From Gambelia wislizenii (taxonomy: Eukaryota > Chordata > Lepidosauria > Squamata > Crotaphytidae): a stretch of DNA of 64,000 bases. The notes under the pieces are model-generated. The model had not been told where the DNA came from and made no database searches. It saw only the letters and a program-made list of their open reading frames with translations. The stretch lies in assembly GCA_030847615.1 (NCBI GenBank), contig JAUMIR010000001.1, positions 444,966,687 through 445,030,686 of the forward strand, read 5' to 3'. The position numbers and the translations under genes are program-made. Shown in pieces: positions 34,235 to 46,379 of the stretch; position 1 is the stretch's first letter, and every line of letters starts with the position of its first letter.

Positions 34235-34440
34235 CATGTGTAAGGATACTCTCTAAGTCATTGCTACTCCAGGTGGTGGTCTCGGGACCAGTGCTGGTCT
34301 CTGAACCATTGGCAGCAAGTCCCTGATGAGTTTCCTGGGGGTGGGGGGAACAATTATACCCAGTGGGCACAAATATAATGCTGGTCCCTAGCATATTGGG
34401 AAAAAATAATTGTTGGTTCCCCCACATCAGATAACCTGAG
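34235..34440. mobile_element. Possible hAT-like MITE
   Basis: CATTGCTACTCCAGGTGGTG at the left and CCTGAGAAGCATTG at the right resemble inverted hAT ends. I could not settle a target duplication. Confidence 0.35.
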
Positions 34441-34449
34441 AAGCATTGG

Positions 34450-34618
34450 AATTAAGTGTCTAGAGACGGGGTGGGGTCTCCTTTTCTGGACATCTTCAAA
34501 AAGAGGCTGAACAGCTACCTGCTGGGGATGTTTTTGCTGGAGATTCTGCAGTGAACAGGGGGGTTGAACCAATGGCCCATGGGGCCCCTTCCAATGCATA
34601 ATGCTATGACTCCATGAC
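34450..34618 (+). repeat. CR1 3' end fragment
   Basis: GGGGTCTCCTTTTCTGGACA, AAAGAGGCTGAACAGCTACC, GGTTGAACCAATGGCCC and CCTTCCAATGCATAATGCTA match the CR1 3' UTR; diverged. Confidence 0.6.
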
Positions 34619-35344
34619 ATTTCGGGAAATGCTCTAGGTTGCAAATGGTCATGAGTAATCATTCCTTTGCATGAGCAGGTGGGGGCACTGTCTGCACATG
34701 ATCTATTAACAAGAAGGACAAAGGGAAAAACATTGTCCTGGGATTATAGGAACAATTTGCATGACAATTACTTGGAAGTATAGATCGTGGAGGAGGACCA
34801 GATTGCAAGGAGCTGTCAAAGGAGAAAGAAGATGCTAAATTGCTCTGCACTAACTCACCACATGACCTATAGTGAGTTCCTTCCCCTTGCCATTTCGTCT
34901 GTACAATGAAGACAATGATCCTTGTGGTCATTGACCCCCAGAGACTGGAAAGGGTGAGGTTGTGTTTGTTAATGATTGTGCAGCTAGCAATAGGGACAGA
35001 TGCCTGTGAAGAACTATGATCAATGGCACAGCAGGAGGGAAGAGGTAACGGTTCTTTTGGCTCCATCATTCAATGGAATCACCAACACAATGGATGCAAA
35101 AATTTACCCAGAGTCTAGCTGTGTCATATGGAATGCTTCCAACATACCAAACAAAAAGGAAGAAGAGCCCCCTTATATTTATGGCAGCTTTCCAAGAAAT
35201 CCAGTTTTCCAAAAATTTGGGAAGAGTTGTTTCCACCAAACAGGCAGCAAAAATAAGGCATAGAGGATATGCAATAAGATCATTGTTATTAGACTCATAA
35301 TCTCTTTTGGACAACAAGGCAAAAAGCATAAGATGGAGAGAGTT

Positions 35345-35590
35345 CTAATGTTGTGTGCCTTCAAGTCATTTCTGACTTATGACAATACTAAGGGAAACCT
35401 ATCATGGGGTTTTCTTTGCAAGATTTGTTCAGAGAATGTTTGTCTTTGCCTTCCTCTGAGGTTGAGAAAGTGTAGCTTGCCCAAGGTCACCCAGTGGGTT
35501 TCATGGCTGAGTGGGGTTTTGAAGCCTGATTTCCAGAGTTGTAGTCCAACACTCAAACCGCTACATCACATTGGTTCTCATGGTTCTAAC
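35345..35590 (-). repeat. tRNA/MIR-core SINE (minus), nearly complete
   Basis: Starts GTGTGCCTTCAAGTCATTTC, then ATCATGGGGTTTTCTTTGCA, CTTGCCCAAGGTCACCCAGT (MIR-like core) and CAACACTCAAACCGCTACAT (inverted tRNA-like head). Confidence 0.75.
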
Positions 35591-35974
35591 AGCAGATCAA
35601 TATCCATGAAACTTGGTTGAATAGATAGGTTGGCTTTTTGTGATATTAAAATTCTTGCTAATTAATGCACTTTTTAAAAATTTACTGTCATTTTTTGACA
35701 GTGATTGTTTTGCAGTCCAAAGTGGGCTGAATTGCATTTACAGCACTATATAATATTGTCCTGTGAATTGTAAAATAGCTATCCCTGCATAATTCTAATT
35801 GCAGATTACATACTATTAACTGAGATAATCCCAGTGAAAGGTCACCTTATTTTTTTTGTTTCATCATTTGCAATAATGATTTCAAATAAGAATCTTGCAA
35901 TAAGAGCTGGAACCCTCAGCTCTTATAGTTTTAATTTAATATCAGAAAGAGAAGGTCTGGTATTTGCTTCTCAA

Positions 35975-36140
35975 TAAATGGGGATGGGAGCACAGCTCAG
36001 TGGTACAGCACACGCTTTGCATGCCAACAGCTCCATGTTCAATCCTTGGCACTCCAGGTTGGGCTAGGAACGATCTCTATCAAAAACCTGGAAAGCCACT
36101 GAAAATCAGTGTGTAACCAATACTACAGCTGGGTGGACAA
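35975..36140 (+). repeat. tRNA-derived SINE (Ala-like head)
   Basis: A box AGCTCAGTGGTACAGCA and B box GTTCAATCC are tRNA-like, followed by GGCACTCCAGGTT and AACCTGGAAAGCCACTG. It lacks a 3' acceptor stem, so it is a SINE, not a tRNA gene. Confidence 0.7.
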
Positions 36141-36144
36141 CTTC

Positions 36145-38395
36145 CTATGTTTGTGTTAGCAAAAGCACGAAAGAAAAATACCTGGTTAACCATTCACTTA
36201 TTGGCTCTTGTTCAGCTTGGCAATAGAAGTAGAGCTAAAGACCTTGAAAAATCAGTTTAACCATCCCAATCACTCTTACTTTCCCCCACCCTGCTTGGGA
36301 GGATCTGAGACATCCTGTGTGGTCTCATTCCAGTGTGTTCTTTGAGCCAAATGGCTCTGAATACCCAGGGAAGGCCTTCAGATTCAAGTTCTGGACAAGC
36401 CATAGTCTGTGAAGTAAACAATCCACTTTTGCCAGAAAGAGCTCTGAATACAAACATAGCAAAAGAGTTCCTAAGGTCAGTAGACTACCTGGAGGGCAGG
36501 ACTAATTAAAGGCAGTGTTAAGATTTAGATTTTTTTTAAAAAAATCCCGCAGTCTCTATTCATACATACATATAAATGGCATATATACCTCCAATATGGG
36601 AGCGGCATTTTGTTTTCTGCCAGCTCAGATTCATACAATATGGCTTGCATTTTATCTAGGACCAATGTATTCAACTGTTATTTATTTATTTCATTTGCAA
36701 GCTCTTGCTGTCATTCTTCAAATGGTTTGTTTCAGTTTTATGTGGTTCCTGATTCATGCAATAGTGTATTCCAGAAGTACTTAGGCTGATGCCATTCCAG
36801 CTTAGCTTCAGCATCCGAACTATTGCTGGATACTTTGGATACTATTTCAGCCATGCAATAATCCATCAAATCCAATTCCAAATCTGAAGTAACTCTAGTG
36901 GGCTCCTTCCTCCGTGCATGAACCCACACAGTCTTACATGGTGTTGTGTGGCAACAGTGTTTTGATCAGTGCCAGCTGTATGGGAGATGCCACTGAAATT
37001 TCACACAAGACAATGTTGCTTAAGGGTATTGTAGGAAATTTAAATGGCCACTCATGGGTGCCATATGCTGATGCCAGTGTGGTAAGCCAGGGTAGTTATT
37101 TCATTTTCTGAACAGACAGGGCCATTATTGTATCTCACCCATGTGATAAAGAGAAGCTACTTTATTCTGAGAGAAAATCTGAACAATCACAGGGCAAGAC
37201 AGCTGGTTAGAGACACTCAGAAGCAAGGCTTCTAGATTGCTTGAGGACATACGCTGTGATGTAGAATATCACAATTAATCTGGCACTGCATTCAGCTAAA
37301 CTGTCTGTTACAAAGGTAGTGAAATCCACTTTGTGAACTTTAAAGGAGCTATTCTGAGGATAAGTTTCAGTCCTTTGAATCACTCACTCCTTTAAATTTC
37401 AGACTAAAATCATGAGCAGATTCAATGTTCCTCTGATATTGAAGCCATCAACTACTGCTTCTCTCTGCTGGTCTTGAAATCAAATCAGCAAACAGACTAG
37501 CTTAGAACTATGGCAGAAAAGACTGAAAAGGCTAAGAGGTTATGCAACCATATTTTTGTGTTAATCCACCTCAAAAATTCTGCCTGGCAAAACCAAAACA
37601 ATTCAGCAAAAGGTAACTTGGTAGACCTTCTTCCAGTTTTATTGCTCTTGGATTCTTATGGGGTTAGGATTTCCACACTATATCCTATGTAAGCTGAGGG
37701 AATTTTAGCTCCTTGGCTGCTCCTGCTACTTCCTGTTCAAAAGCAATCTTAGTCTAAGAGTAGCTGTAGGCCTGCCAGCCTTTCTTCAAAACACTTCCCA
37801 TGCTTCTGGTTGTGTGCCCCATCAAGAGTGTCAGGAACTATCACCTGAATATGCTTTTTAGTCATAGCTGGGCCAATGACAACAACTGTATCTGAGGACA
37901 GCTGTATATTTTTGGCTTCCAAATTCAGACCCAAGCCAAAGGCCTTTCCCCGATTTCAAAGAAGGTCCCAAAAGCAAATGTGTTTCCTCAAATGTATTCC
38001 CAGACTAGCTGTGGAGGAAATTGGGGGGTGGGGGTAGCATTTTCAAGGGAGAATCAGTAGGCACAGGAAGGTTTCAAACCCACCTACAATTTCATTTTAT
38101 AAATGTTCCCACCATCTCACAATTTCATGTTACTTCAGCAAATAGATTTTGGAAACATTTGTTTATTTAAACCTTTATCTTTAGCTGAAATGTCTCTTTG
38201 AGTGGCTTGCACAGATATGTAAGAAGTCTCTGCTCTCAGTCTCACAATCTGCGAGACAAAACACAAATGGAATACAAATTGGGAGGGACACAGAGAACAT
38301 ATATAATCATAACTTAACTAAGAAACCATCTAAGAGAGCTGTGCAGCCTGTTAATGTATTCTTTTTCTCCATCGTTTTTCAGGAATTGTCCACCC
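36145..38395. other. Intron, nothing recognised
   Basis: About 2.2 kb without a repeat, foldback or exon that I can name. This is the longest plain stretch of the 12.5-kb intron. Confidence 0.4.
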
Positions 38396-38400
38396 AGTAG

Positions 38401-38617
38401 GGGCCCTTTCACACTATATAATTATAGTGCTATTATTCCACTTTAACTGCCATGGTTCCTTCCTGTGGAATCTTGGGATTTTCACTTCAGAGAGGTATAC
38501 TTAGAATGCACATCCAGAGAACTCTAACCAAATTACACACCCCAAGATTCCACAGGATTCAGCCATGGCAGTTAAAGCCAAATCATAGCGATATAACTGT
38601 GTAGTCTAAAAGAGCCT
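38401..38617. mobile_element. Foldback element, 217 bp class, TSD TAG
   Basis: GGGCCCTTTCACACTATATA at the left pairs with GTGTAGTCTAAAAGAGCCT at the right; TAG flanks both (38398-38400, 38618-38620). The arms contain ATTCCACTTTAACTGCCATG and CATGGCAGTTAAAG. Homologous to 11271-11494. Confidence 0.82.
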
Positions 38618-39454
38618 TAGAGAGCTGTAGAACTCTTATACCTGCTCTTGGCTAAATTTGGAGGCCTACAGAGAACTGTCCGCAAGAATGAGAGTTACAC
38701 CATTGCTAATCATCCCCTGGGCAGAACTGTGAATAAATTCTATAGCTGAGCTTATCAGACAGAATGTGTGCAGCCATGGCTGTGTGGGAAAGGCAAAGGA
38801 GGTGTGTGGAATGGTAATGACAGGCAATCAGGGTTTATAAATGGGCTGTGTGAGCCAGAAAGGTTGAGACCCCTGGTATTGTGGTAAGTTGCTAATCAGT
38901 TCAATATGAGAGAAATTTCATCTTGAAGGAAAGGTGTCAAGAGACCATCCATCAGTGGACTTCCAGGCCATGACTTCACATTACACCCTCCAAGCAGAAT
39001 CTTACAGTTTGTTCTGGGGTGGGGGGTGGGGGGGAATCACTGATAAAGAAGGCTACAATTGAGAATATGGAACCGTGAAGACAAGGAAGGTGCCTTTGGC
39101 ACATGCACCTTTTCTATAATTTTGATGAAGAACTATGTGTCTCCAAGAACTCCATACATGCCACTCCTCTGGGACCACTGGTTGTGATCACATGGCTGCT
39201 TTTCTGAGGTACAGTATTTTACTTCCAGGTTCAGTGCATACCCAAAAAAGCATGGGAAAATGTGTGGATGTACCCCAAATGAGTCCAAACGTATAGATGC
39301 TGGACCACATCTCATTAAAAGCAAATACAAACACTTAAAATGCTATCATTGTGTGGGACATAAAATGTTACAAACCTCCCAATGGACTTAAGTCATCAGA
39401 GCTTCAAGCAACAGCAATGTCTTTTGTTAAGACTGATGGACACCAGGGCCAAGA

Positions 39455-39628
39455 CATCTAGGTTGCACACATGACTCCCCTCCTTCCCACCATTCTGTGA
39501 GGAAGGTCAGCTTGAATAAGACTATCTGGTCCAAGGTTGCCGGGGGAATTTTATGGCTCACTGTGGACTAGAACCTGGATCACCCAAGTCCCAGTCCAGT
39601 ACTCTAACCGCTACAGCAGCTTCTTCTA
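39455..39628 (-). repeat. SINE (minus) with MIR-like core
   Basis: GTCCAAGGTTGCCGGGGGAA, TGGACTAGAACCTGGATCAC and TCCAGTACTCTAACCGCTAC follow the inverted SINE core, B box and A box. Confidence 0.6.
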
Positions 39629-40333
39629 TACTTGCTTTTTAAATTAGTATAATCACTGCATAATTGTCTAGCCTATTTATTGATAACTAATTTTATAATA
39701 CTAATGAGATGGTATGGTTGTTTAAACTGTTGTTTCAGCTGCCCTAAGGCTTTTTAAAGCATGCAGCAGGACAGACATTGAACAATAGAGTAACAAGAGA
39801 GATTTCTTCACACCTGTTCCCTTTCAGACTTTCCTCTCAACACCTCTTACACACACACATGCATGCATACACAAGTTTGCTACAGTTAAGGTTGCTCTAG
39901 GGTACAGAAAATATAATCCTTGTTCAAAACACCTACCAAAAAATCTAGATCACACCCTGCAATTAAATTATTAATCACAATCTCACCAAAGGCAAAGAAG
40001 TATATCATTATGCACTTCTCTATTTACAGGTTGGAAGAATCTGTATTTGTTATGGGTCAGGATTTACTTTATCGCTGGACTAAGGTAAACTTTCATCCTT
40101 TGGCTACAAACACTGGCGATAAACTGAAATGTACAAAGATTCACAGGTGTGAAATATCTATTAGAAGACACAGGAATGTAACTAGATATTTCACTAGGAG
40201 TAGATACAAGTTTGGGTTTGTTTAGTTTTGCAAATAATATGCACATTAAACAAGCAACTATAATTGATTTAATATAAATAGATACAAATTTCCATAGCTG
40301 ATGAAAGGAGATAGGAAAAAGTCTCATACTTAC

Positions 40334-40408
40334 CTTGGCAGTGGCTCCGATTTAACCTCTTATACCCCCGTGGGCATTCAACTTGTCCATTTTCAATCAC
40401 TGGGTGAT
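40334..40408 (-). CDS. LTBP2: LTBP2 internal exon: tail after first TB domain (partial gene, most upstream exon found)
   Basis: This 75-nt exon has an AG acceptor at 40409-40410 and a GTAAGT donor at 40328-40333. Only one frame is open; it reads [10 protein letters not shown] and then [14 protein letters not shown]. In LTBPs a 'CPxGYKRxN..CQ' segment links the first TB (8-Cys) domain to the following DINEC calcium-binding EGF domain, and the wording here is closest to LTBP2 as I remember it. The last codon is split (G|AC) and completes the D of DINEC in the next exon. The exon encoding the TB domain itself should lie upstream, beyond 40408, but I could not find it before 64000. The intron to the next exon is about 12.5 kb. 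Confidence 0.88.
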
Positions 40409-40529
40409 CTAAGCAGACATGGGGAGGAAAGCAAAGCCTGTATCAAGTATGCAAAATTCAGCCTCCTCTTTTCTCTCCTTCATTCCCTAAGAAGGCTTCC
40501 ATTTTTGTCATTACTGACTTGTTGTAGAT

Positions 40530-40702
40530 GTTATGTGCCTTCAAATTGGCTCTGACTTCTGGCAACTCTCTGATAGGGTTCTCTTGACAAGATTTACTCA
40601 GAGGAGTTTTGCCATGCCTCCTTCTAAGCTGAGAGACTTGTCCAAGGTCATTCACAGTGGGCTTCCATGACTGCTCAGGGATTCAAACCCATGTCTCCCA
40701 GG
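40530..40702 (-). repeat. SINE (minus), partial
   Basis: TGCCTTCAAATTGGCTCTGA, CTTGTCCAAGGTCATTCACA and GGGATTCAAACCCATGTCTC match the SINE at 35345-35590, with the tRNA-like head cut off. It lies about 120 bp upstream of the LTBP2 exon acceptor. Confidence 0.65.
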
Positions 40703-40883
40703 TCGTGTCTATATTGAGATGAAAATCCAGATGGAATTTTGACTACTCTGTCCCAGAGCCACCGGGATTCACCCCATTAACACCACACCTACTTGGCTTA
40801 AGCCAAAGTGACATTGTATCAATGTCCACACATGCCCCCTGGCCAAAGCCTGAATCCACACCACTTCATTGCTTCTGGTCCCC

Positions 40884-41152
40884 TTCTTCTCAGGCCCGGC
40901 ACCCATGCCTTCCCGGCCAAGCACCTCCACAACAGAGCCCCTCTGGCACACAGTCACTTGCTCTGTGGTCAGAATGAAGTGCCTAACCATGAGATCAACC
41001 ATGAAGGGGTAGCCCAATAGACCCCTTCATCATTGATCTCATGGCTGGGTGCCTCATTCTGACCTCAGAGCAAGCGACTGTGTGACAGCAGGGCTCTGCT
41101 GCAGAGGTGCTTGACCAGCAAGGCAGTGGTGGTGGCCCCGGGGAGAAGGGAA
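40884..41152. mobile_element. Large inverted repeat (arms ~128 bp, loop ~9 bp)
   Basis: Left arm blocks GGCCAAGCACCTCC, CAGTCACTTGCTCTG, GTCAGAATGA, CCATGAGATCAA and CATGAAGGGGT pair with the right arm in order. Roughly 80% of bases pair by eye. Probably a foldback MITE whose outer ends I could not fix (perhaps from about 40706 to 41420). Confidence 0.72.
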
Positions 41153-41734
41153 TATTTATCTTTCGTGGCTGGACTTGGGTGGGAAGTGGGTAGTGGCCCC
41201 GGATCATTACTGCTAAATGACCCCAGCAACTACCACTGAATATCTAACAAAAAATGGTGACACTTGCCATCCAAAAAACCAATGCCACCCCAATACAGAT
41301 GGCCACACATACAAAAGCCTGGTAAAGACTAGTTTTTCTTGGAAACTGCAGAGCAAGAGGTGAGTTTTTAAAAATCACATTAAAAGCTAAAAGAAGTGTG
41401 TTTGGCGTAAAAAGGGCCTTATGCCGTGTGTTCCTAAATAGGTACAGATTTTTTTCCTTGTGTAATCAAGCTCCCAGAGTCCTAGTTCAACACTCAAAAC
41501 GCTGTACCACACTAACTCTTCACTAATGCCTATGTTTTTTATAATTTTCATCTTCAGTTCTTCTCAGAGTGGCACCATACTTTCTTTGAGCATCACAAAT
41601 GCACTTAATACTGGTATGTGACCTTTTATATTATATATTCCCTATAAAAAAATTAAATTTCATCATCGTTAGTTTAATTAAACAATCAAAAATTCTCCCC
41701 CTGCTGTTCCCTCCCAAGTAAAGGAGCACCACAG

Positions 41735-41865
41735 CATGTCTCAGTAACTTAGAGCCCTTCAGATATTCTTGGACTGCAACTCCCATCAGCCCTACACAGC
41801 ACAGCCAACGGTGAGAGATCATGCCATCCAACAAGATCTGGAGGGCCACAAGTTGCCACCCATGG
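41735..41865. repeat. Short palindromic MITE copy
   Basis: AGAGCCCTTCAGATATTCTT then GGACTGCAACTCCCATCAGC at the left; AAGATCTGGAGGGCCACAAG at the right. Member of the ACTACAACTCCCA family. Confidence 0.6.
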
Positions 41866-42539
41866 GGGCTACAGTTTTCTGGCACTTGCCAATGTCCTAT
41901 CTGGAGATAGGCCTTGTCTTTGCAGTTTACCTCAAGTAATAATCTTGTGAAGTGGCTCTTATCAAAACTAAACTGTTTCTAGAACTTTGAACTTTAGTCA
42001 CAGATTCCAGAGGCCCCAACCATTTAAATCCACCAGGCAAATATAGCAGCACTACTTTCATATGGGGTAGAAATAATAGGATCCAAATGTGTGGAGTAGT
42101 CGATAGTGGTCCAAAATACCCTTTTAAGGCAGCTATTATTCATGCCCACATCAAGGTTGAATTATTTGTGAAGAACAGGGACAGGCATTACTCTCACCTG
42201 AAATTGGTTTTATGGTTGAGATTAAAACAATAGAATTGTTTGTTCTACCATGAACGACTATCCTTAAATTTGCCCTTTATGAACAACATAATTTTAGAAA
42301 AGCTATCTTTTCTCCTTGGATGACCAGAGGAAGCTTGCTCCATGGGTCCTAATATGGATTTCATTGAGAATGTTTCTATTTCTGAATTTAATAATACAAC
42401 AAAACAGGGGGGATTGACATCACTAGTCAAAAGGATATGAGGCAGCTGGCTCCCTTAACTATGTGCTTTGCTCAGAGAGCTATAAAACAATTTTTGAATA
42501 TGAACTGAATCCTTAATTAAAGCATGGATGGCTAATATT

Positions 42540-42690
42540 TCAACATTAGTACGCCTCTGCTTTAACAATTGTATAGATGAGGGAATGTTGGCAGGTGCAG
42601 CTTGCCAGGTCTCTGTATTGCAAGGAATGGAAAAACTGCACACCTGCCAGAAGTCCCTCCTCTGTGTAACATTTAAAGGCATAGGCTCCC
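42540..42690. repeat. Diverged copy of the 23180-23360 foldback
   Basis: TAGATGAGGGAATGTTGGCAGGTGCAGCTTG-like text (42570-42605) pairs loosely with CACACCTGCCAGAAGTCCCTCCT near 42639-42661. Confidence 0.45.
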
Positions 42691-42889
42691 TAAGATTAAA
42701 AGACTGGTCATCTCTGGAAGATAGTTTTTTAGTAACACACACTTACACATTATTGGAGCAAAAGACAAGTGGGATCGGCAACAAAGTGTTGAAGTTTGGA
42801 ATAATTCTGTTCTGTATTCCAGCCAGACATGCTCTCTTCTAGAATGCTTCATTCCATTTCCTTCCCCCACACATTAAACAAGCAACATT

Positions 42890-44128
42890 TGCCCACACAG
42901 TCATTTGTCCACATTACTAAGAGCCAGCATGGCTTTCTCAAAAATAAGTCATGCCAAACTAATCTTATCCTTTTTTTTGTTACAAGCTTGGTAAATAAGG
43001 GGAGTGCTGTGGATGCAGCATATCTTGATTTCAGTATGGCTGTTTACATGCTTCCTCATAATATTCTTGCAGGCAAGCTGGTGAAATGTGGGCTAGACAG
43101 TGCTACTGTTAGGTGGATTAATAATTGGTTGGCCAACTGAACTGAGAGAGTACTCAACAATGGTTGCTCTTCATCCTAGAGAGAAGTGACTAGTGGGGTG
43201 CTTCAAGGATCTGTCCTGGGCCTGGTATTGTTCAACATCTTTATAAGTGAGTTAGATGATGGAATAGCAGGTGTGCTTATCAAATTTGCAGATGACACCA
43301 AATTAGGGGGGTAGCAATTACCCCAGAAGGTACAAACTAACAAGATGAATTTCAACAGGGATAAACATGAGGTTTTACATCTAGGCAAGAAAAATGAAAT
43401 GCACAAATATAGAATGGATGATACCTGGCCTGAAAGCAGTACATATGAAAAGGATCTGGGGTCTTAGAGAACCACAAGCTAAACATGAGTCAACAATGTG
43501 ATGCAGCAGCCAAAAAAGCCAACACAATACTAGGTTCCATAAATAGAAGTATAATGTCCAAATCAAGGGAAGTAGTAGTCCCACTCTATTCTACTTAGTA
43601 TAGACCTCATGGAATACTGTGTCCAATTTGGGGCACCACAGTTCAAGAAGAATATTGACAAGCTGGAATGTGCCCAGAGAAGAGTAACCATAATGATCAA
43701 AGATCTGGAAACCAAACCATATGAAGAACGACTTAGGAAGCTGGATATGTTTAGTTTGGAGAAGAGAACACCAAGAGGTGACATGCTAGCTATTTTTAAA
43801 TACCGTATCTGAAGGGATATCATGTACATTGTAGAAGATGGAGTGAGCTTGTTTTCTGCTACTCCAGAGACTAGAATATGAACCAATGGATTCAAATTAC
43901 AGGAAGAGATTCCACCTAAACATTAAAAAAAAAAAATTAGTGTAAGAACAGTTCAGTGGTGGAATAGATTACCTCAGCAGATACTGGACTTTCCAACTTT
44001 GGTGGTCTTTAAACAGAGGCTGGATGGGCATCTTTCAGGAATGCTTTACTTGTATATTCCTGCATGGCAAGAAGTTGGACTACATGGCCTTTGCAGACCC
44101 TTCCATCTCTAAGATTTTATGTTCTTGT
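42890..44128 (+). pseudogene. CR1 LINE remnant, older copy
   Basis: Frames read AYLDFSMAVYMLPHNILAGK (RT domain), then [13 protein letters not shown]-like and YEERLRKLDMFSLEKRTPRG, with many stops and gaps. The 3' part GTGGTCTTTAAACAGAGGCT...TGCATGGCAAGAAGTTGGAC is present; the terminal ATTCTATGAT unit is degraded. Confidence 0.85.
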
Positions 44129-44251
44129 GGCTACTGTGTATGGTTGGTCCTCACTGGGCTGATGTGGAGGGCTTACTGCTTTAATGTTATGCACTTCTGC
44201 AAATCTTGGGGTTCCTGCAAGCCAGTTGTAACCTCCCTCTTTTTGCTCTAG

Positions 44252-45114
44252 AGGACAGGATCAAATACCTAGAGGACAGGATCAAAATTCAAAATGACCT
44301 GAATAGACTAGAAAGCTGAGCCAAAGCTAACAAAATGAAATTCAGTACAGAGAAATGTAAGGTACTGCACTTAGGGCAGAAAAATGAAATGCACAGATAA
44401 ATATAGGATGGGGGAGACCTGGCTGAATGAGACTACGTGCAAAAGGGATCTAGGAGTCCTAGTAAACCACAAGTTGAACATGAGTCAACAGTGTGATGTG
44501 GCAGCTAAAAAGGCCAATGCAATTTTGGGCTGCATCAATAGAAGCATAGTGTCTAGATCAAGGGAAGTAATAGTGTCACTCTATTCTGCCTTGGTCAGGC
44601 CTCACCTAGAATACTGTGTCCAGTTCTGGGCAATACAATTCAAAAAGGATATTGACAAATGGAGCGTGTCTAGAGGAGGGCAACTAAAATGGTGAAAGGT
44701 TTGGAAAGCATGCCTTATGAGGAAAGACTTAGGGAGCTGGGTATGTTTAGCCTGGAAAAAAGATGGTTAAGGAGCAATATGAGATCCATGTTTAAGTATT
44801 TGAAGGGATGTCACACTGAGGATGGAGCAAGCTTGTTTTCTGCTGCTCCAGAGACCAGAACACGGAACAATGGATGCAAGCTCCAGGAACAGAGATTCCA
44901 CCTCAACATTAGGAGGAACTTTCTGACAGTAAGAGCTGTTCAGCAGTGGAACACACTGCCTCGGAGCGTGGTGGGGTCTCCTTCCTTGGAGGTTTTTAAA
45001 CAGAGGCTGGATGGCCATCTGTCAGGGATGCTTTGATCGTGATTTTCTGCATAGCAGGAGGTTGGAAAGGATGGTCCTTGTGGTTTCTTCCAACTCTACA
45101 ATTCTATGATTCTA
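44252..45114 (+). mobile_element. CR1 LINE, 5'-truncated younger copy
   Basis: It begins in the middle of the RT region (GAGGACAGGATCAAA, duplicated at 44252 and 44272), reads MGETWLNETTCKRDLGVLVN, HLEYCVQFWAIQ and FLTVRAVQQWNTLPRSVVGS, and ends with CAATTCTATGATTCTATG. One frameshift near 44660. It is much closer to 7829-9285 than to its left neighbour. Confidence 0.9.
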
Positions 45115-45189
45115 TGCATCTGATAAAGTGGACTGGAGTCCATGAAAGCTTATGCTGAAAAAATCAATTAGTCTCAAAGGTGTTGCAGC

Positions 45190-46370
45190 ATCCTTCCTCT
45201 TCCCCACCCCAACTCCTTTTCTTTCTCCCTCTTTTGTGTGGATGACTTCATTTTAGCAAGGACCCAAGCTCACCTCTGAAATTGAGGAAATTGTTTTCTC
45301 CACCTCGCTCCATAATGAAAGCAGGGTAATCAACACTCTTCCCTTTAATCTTTTGTTGTAATATTTGCATCATAAACCAGTAGCATACTAGATAGCACCT
45401 TCAGTTCCCAGAGTTGCATAAAAAACAAGACACAGACTGGATATACTCTTCATGTTCTCAAAGAGATATTTTCTCTTTTGAAATATTCAATCCAATCTCC
45501 TTTACTCAGTGGAAAGGTAGCAGAAATTTGCTATACACTACGAAAAAATGAGGGGAAATTGGCAAGCTCTGAGAGAAACCAACTACCATTAAACATCTGC
45601 TTCAAAATGGAAATGTACATTCCAAAATTAAATGTGTGATTCTATCAATATAGTTCAGCTGCAGTTCTGATACTCATAAGCATTTGTTTGTAATCAGTTT
45701 TGTCACTGAAAAATAACACCAGCCAGCATGGCCAAAGAAAGAAAGAAACCTTGTATGAGATTATCACTGTGAAGGAAACGAGTATCAGCTGACCACTGGT
45801 GATGCTAGAAGATACCTTCCCAACATTTCTACATCCTATGTGTATCTACAATGGTACCTTTCCAATTCTTAGTCTCACAAAGGATGCCTGGGCTTTTGCC
45901 TGTGGAAATTATGCCAACTCATGAGCCCACTAGCTCTCACCAGGCACTGTTGGGCTTCTTTCAACACATACACAGGCAGTGTATGCAGAGAGGTAGCCCG
46001 TTCAAGCCACACTCCAGTGGGCACTGCACACGTATATGCATTGCTGTCTACTCACATTGATACTATTGCTGCATCACAGAATTTGTTTGAGTGGGCCATG
46101 AGCAGAGATCCTGCAGAGCAGTGAGCAAGTCAGGAGGAGGCAATGGAGGACTGAGCTGGGTATGCCTTAAGTCCTGTCCTATGCCTCATAAGTTACCCCT
46201 TTACCCTCAGACGCAGTAAACGACATTGCTCACCCACCAGTGTTGAAGGAAGATTGAACAGGCAGTCCCATCAGTTTTTGTATTTGTGTGTGAGGGGGTA
46301 AATAAATAAAATAAATAAACGTTGTTGCTTTTTACCACAGACAGGAGATGTCTTGACTTGCCCCTGGTTC
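45190..46370. other. Intron, nothing recognised except AAATAAATAAA near 46305
   Basis: I see no exon or paired ends. 46280-46320 has GTGTGTGAGGGGGTAAATAA and a short AAAT run. Confidence 0.4.
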
Positions 46371-46379
46371 ATCCTAAGA

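Noticed and set aside
35975..36060. tRNA gene
   Set aside because: A and B boxes are there but the acceptor stem is not, and SINE body follows.
40808..41207. Small frames on both strands near the LTBP2 exon
   Set aside because: They fall in the inverted repeat 40884-41152 and show no LTBP-like cysteines or splice sites.
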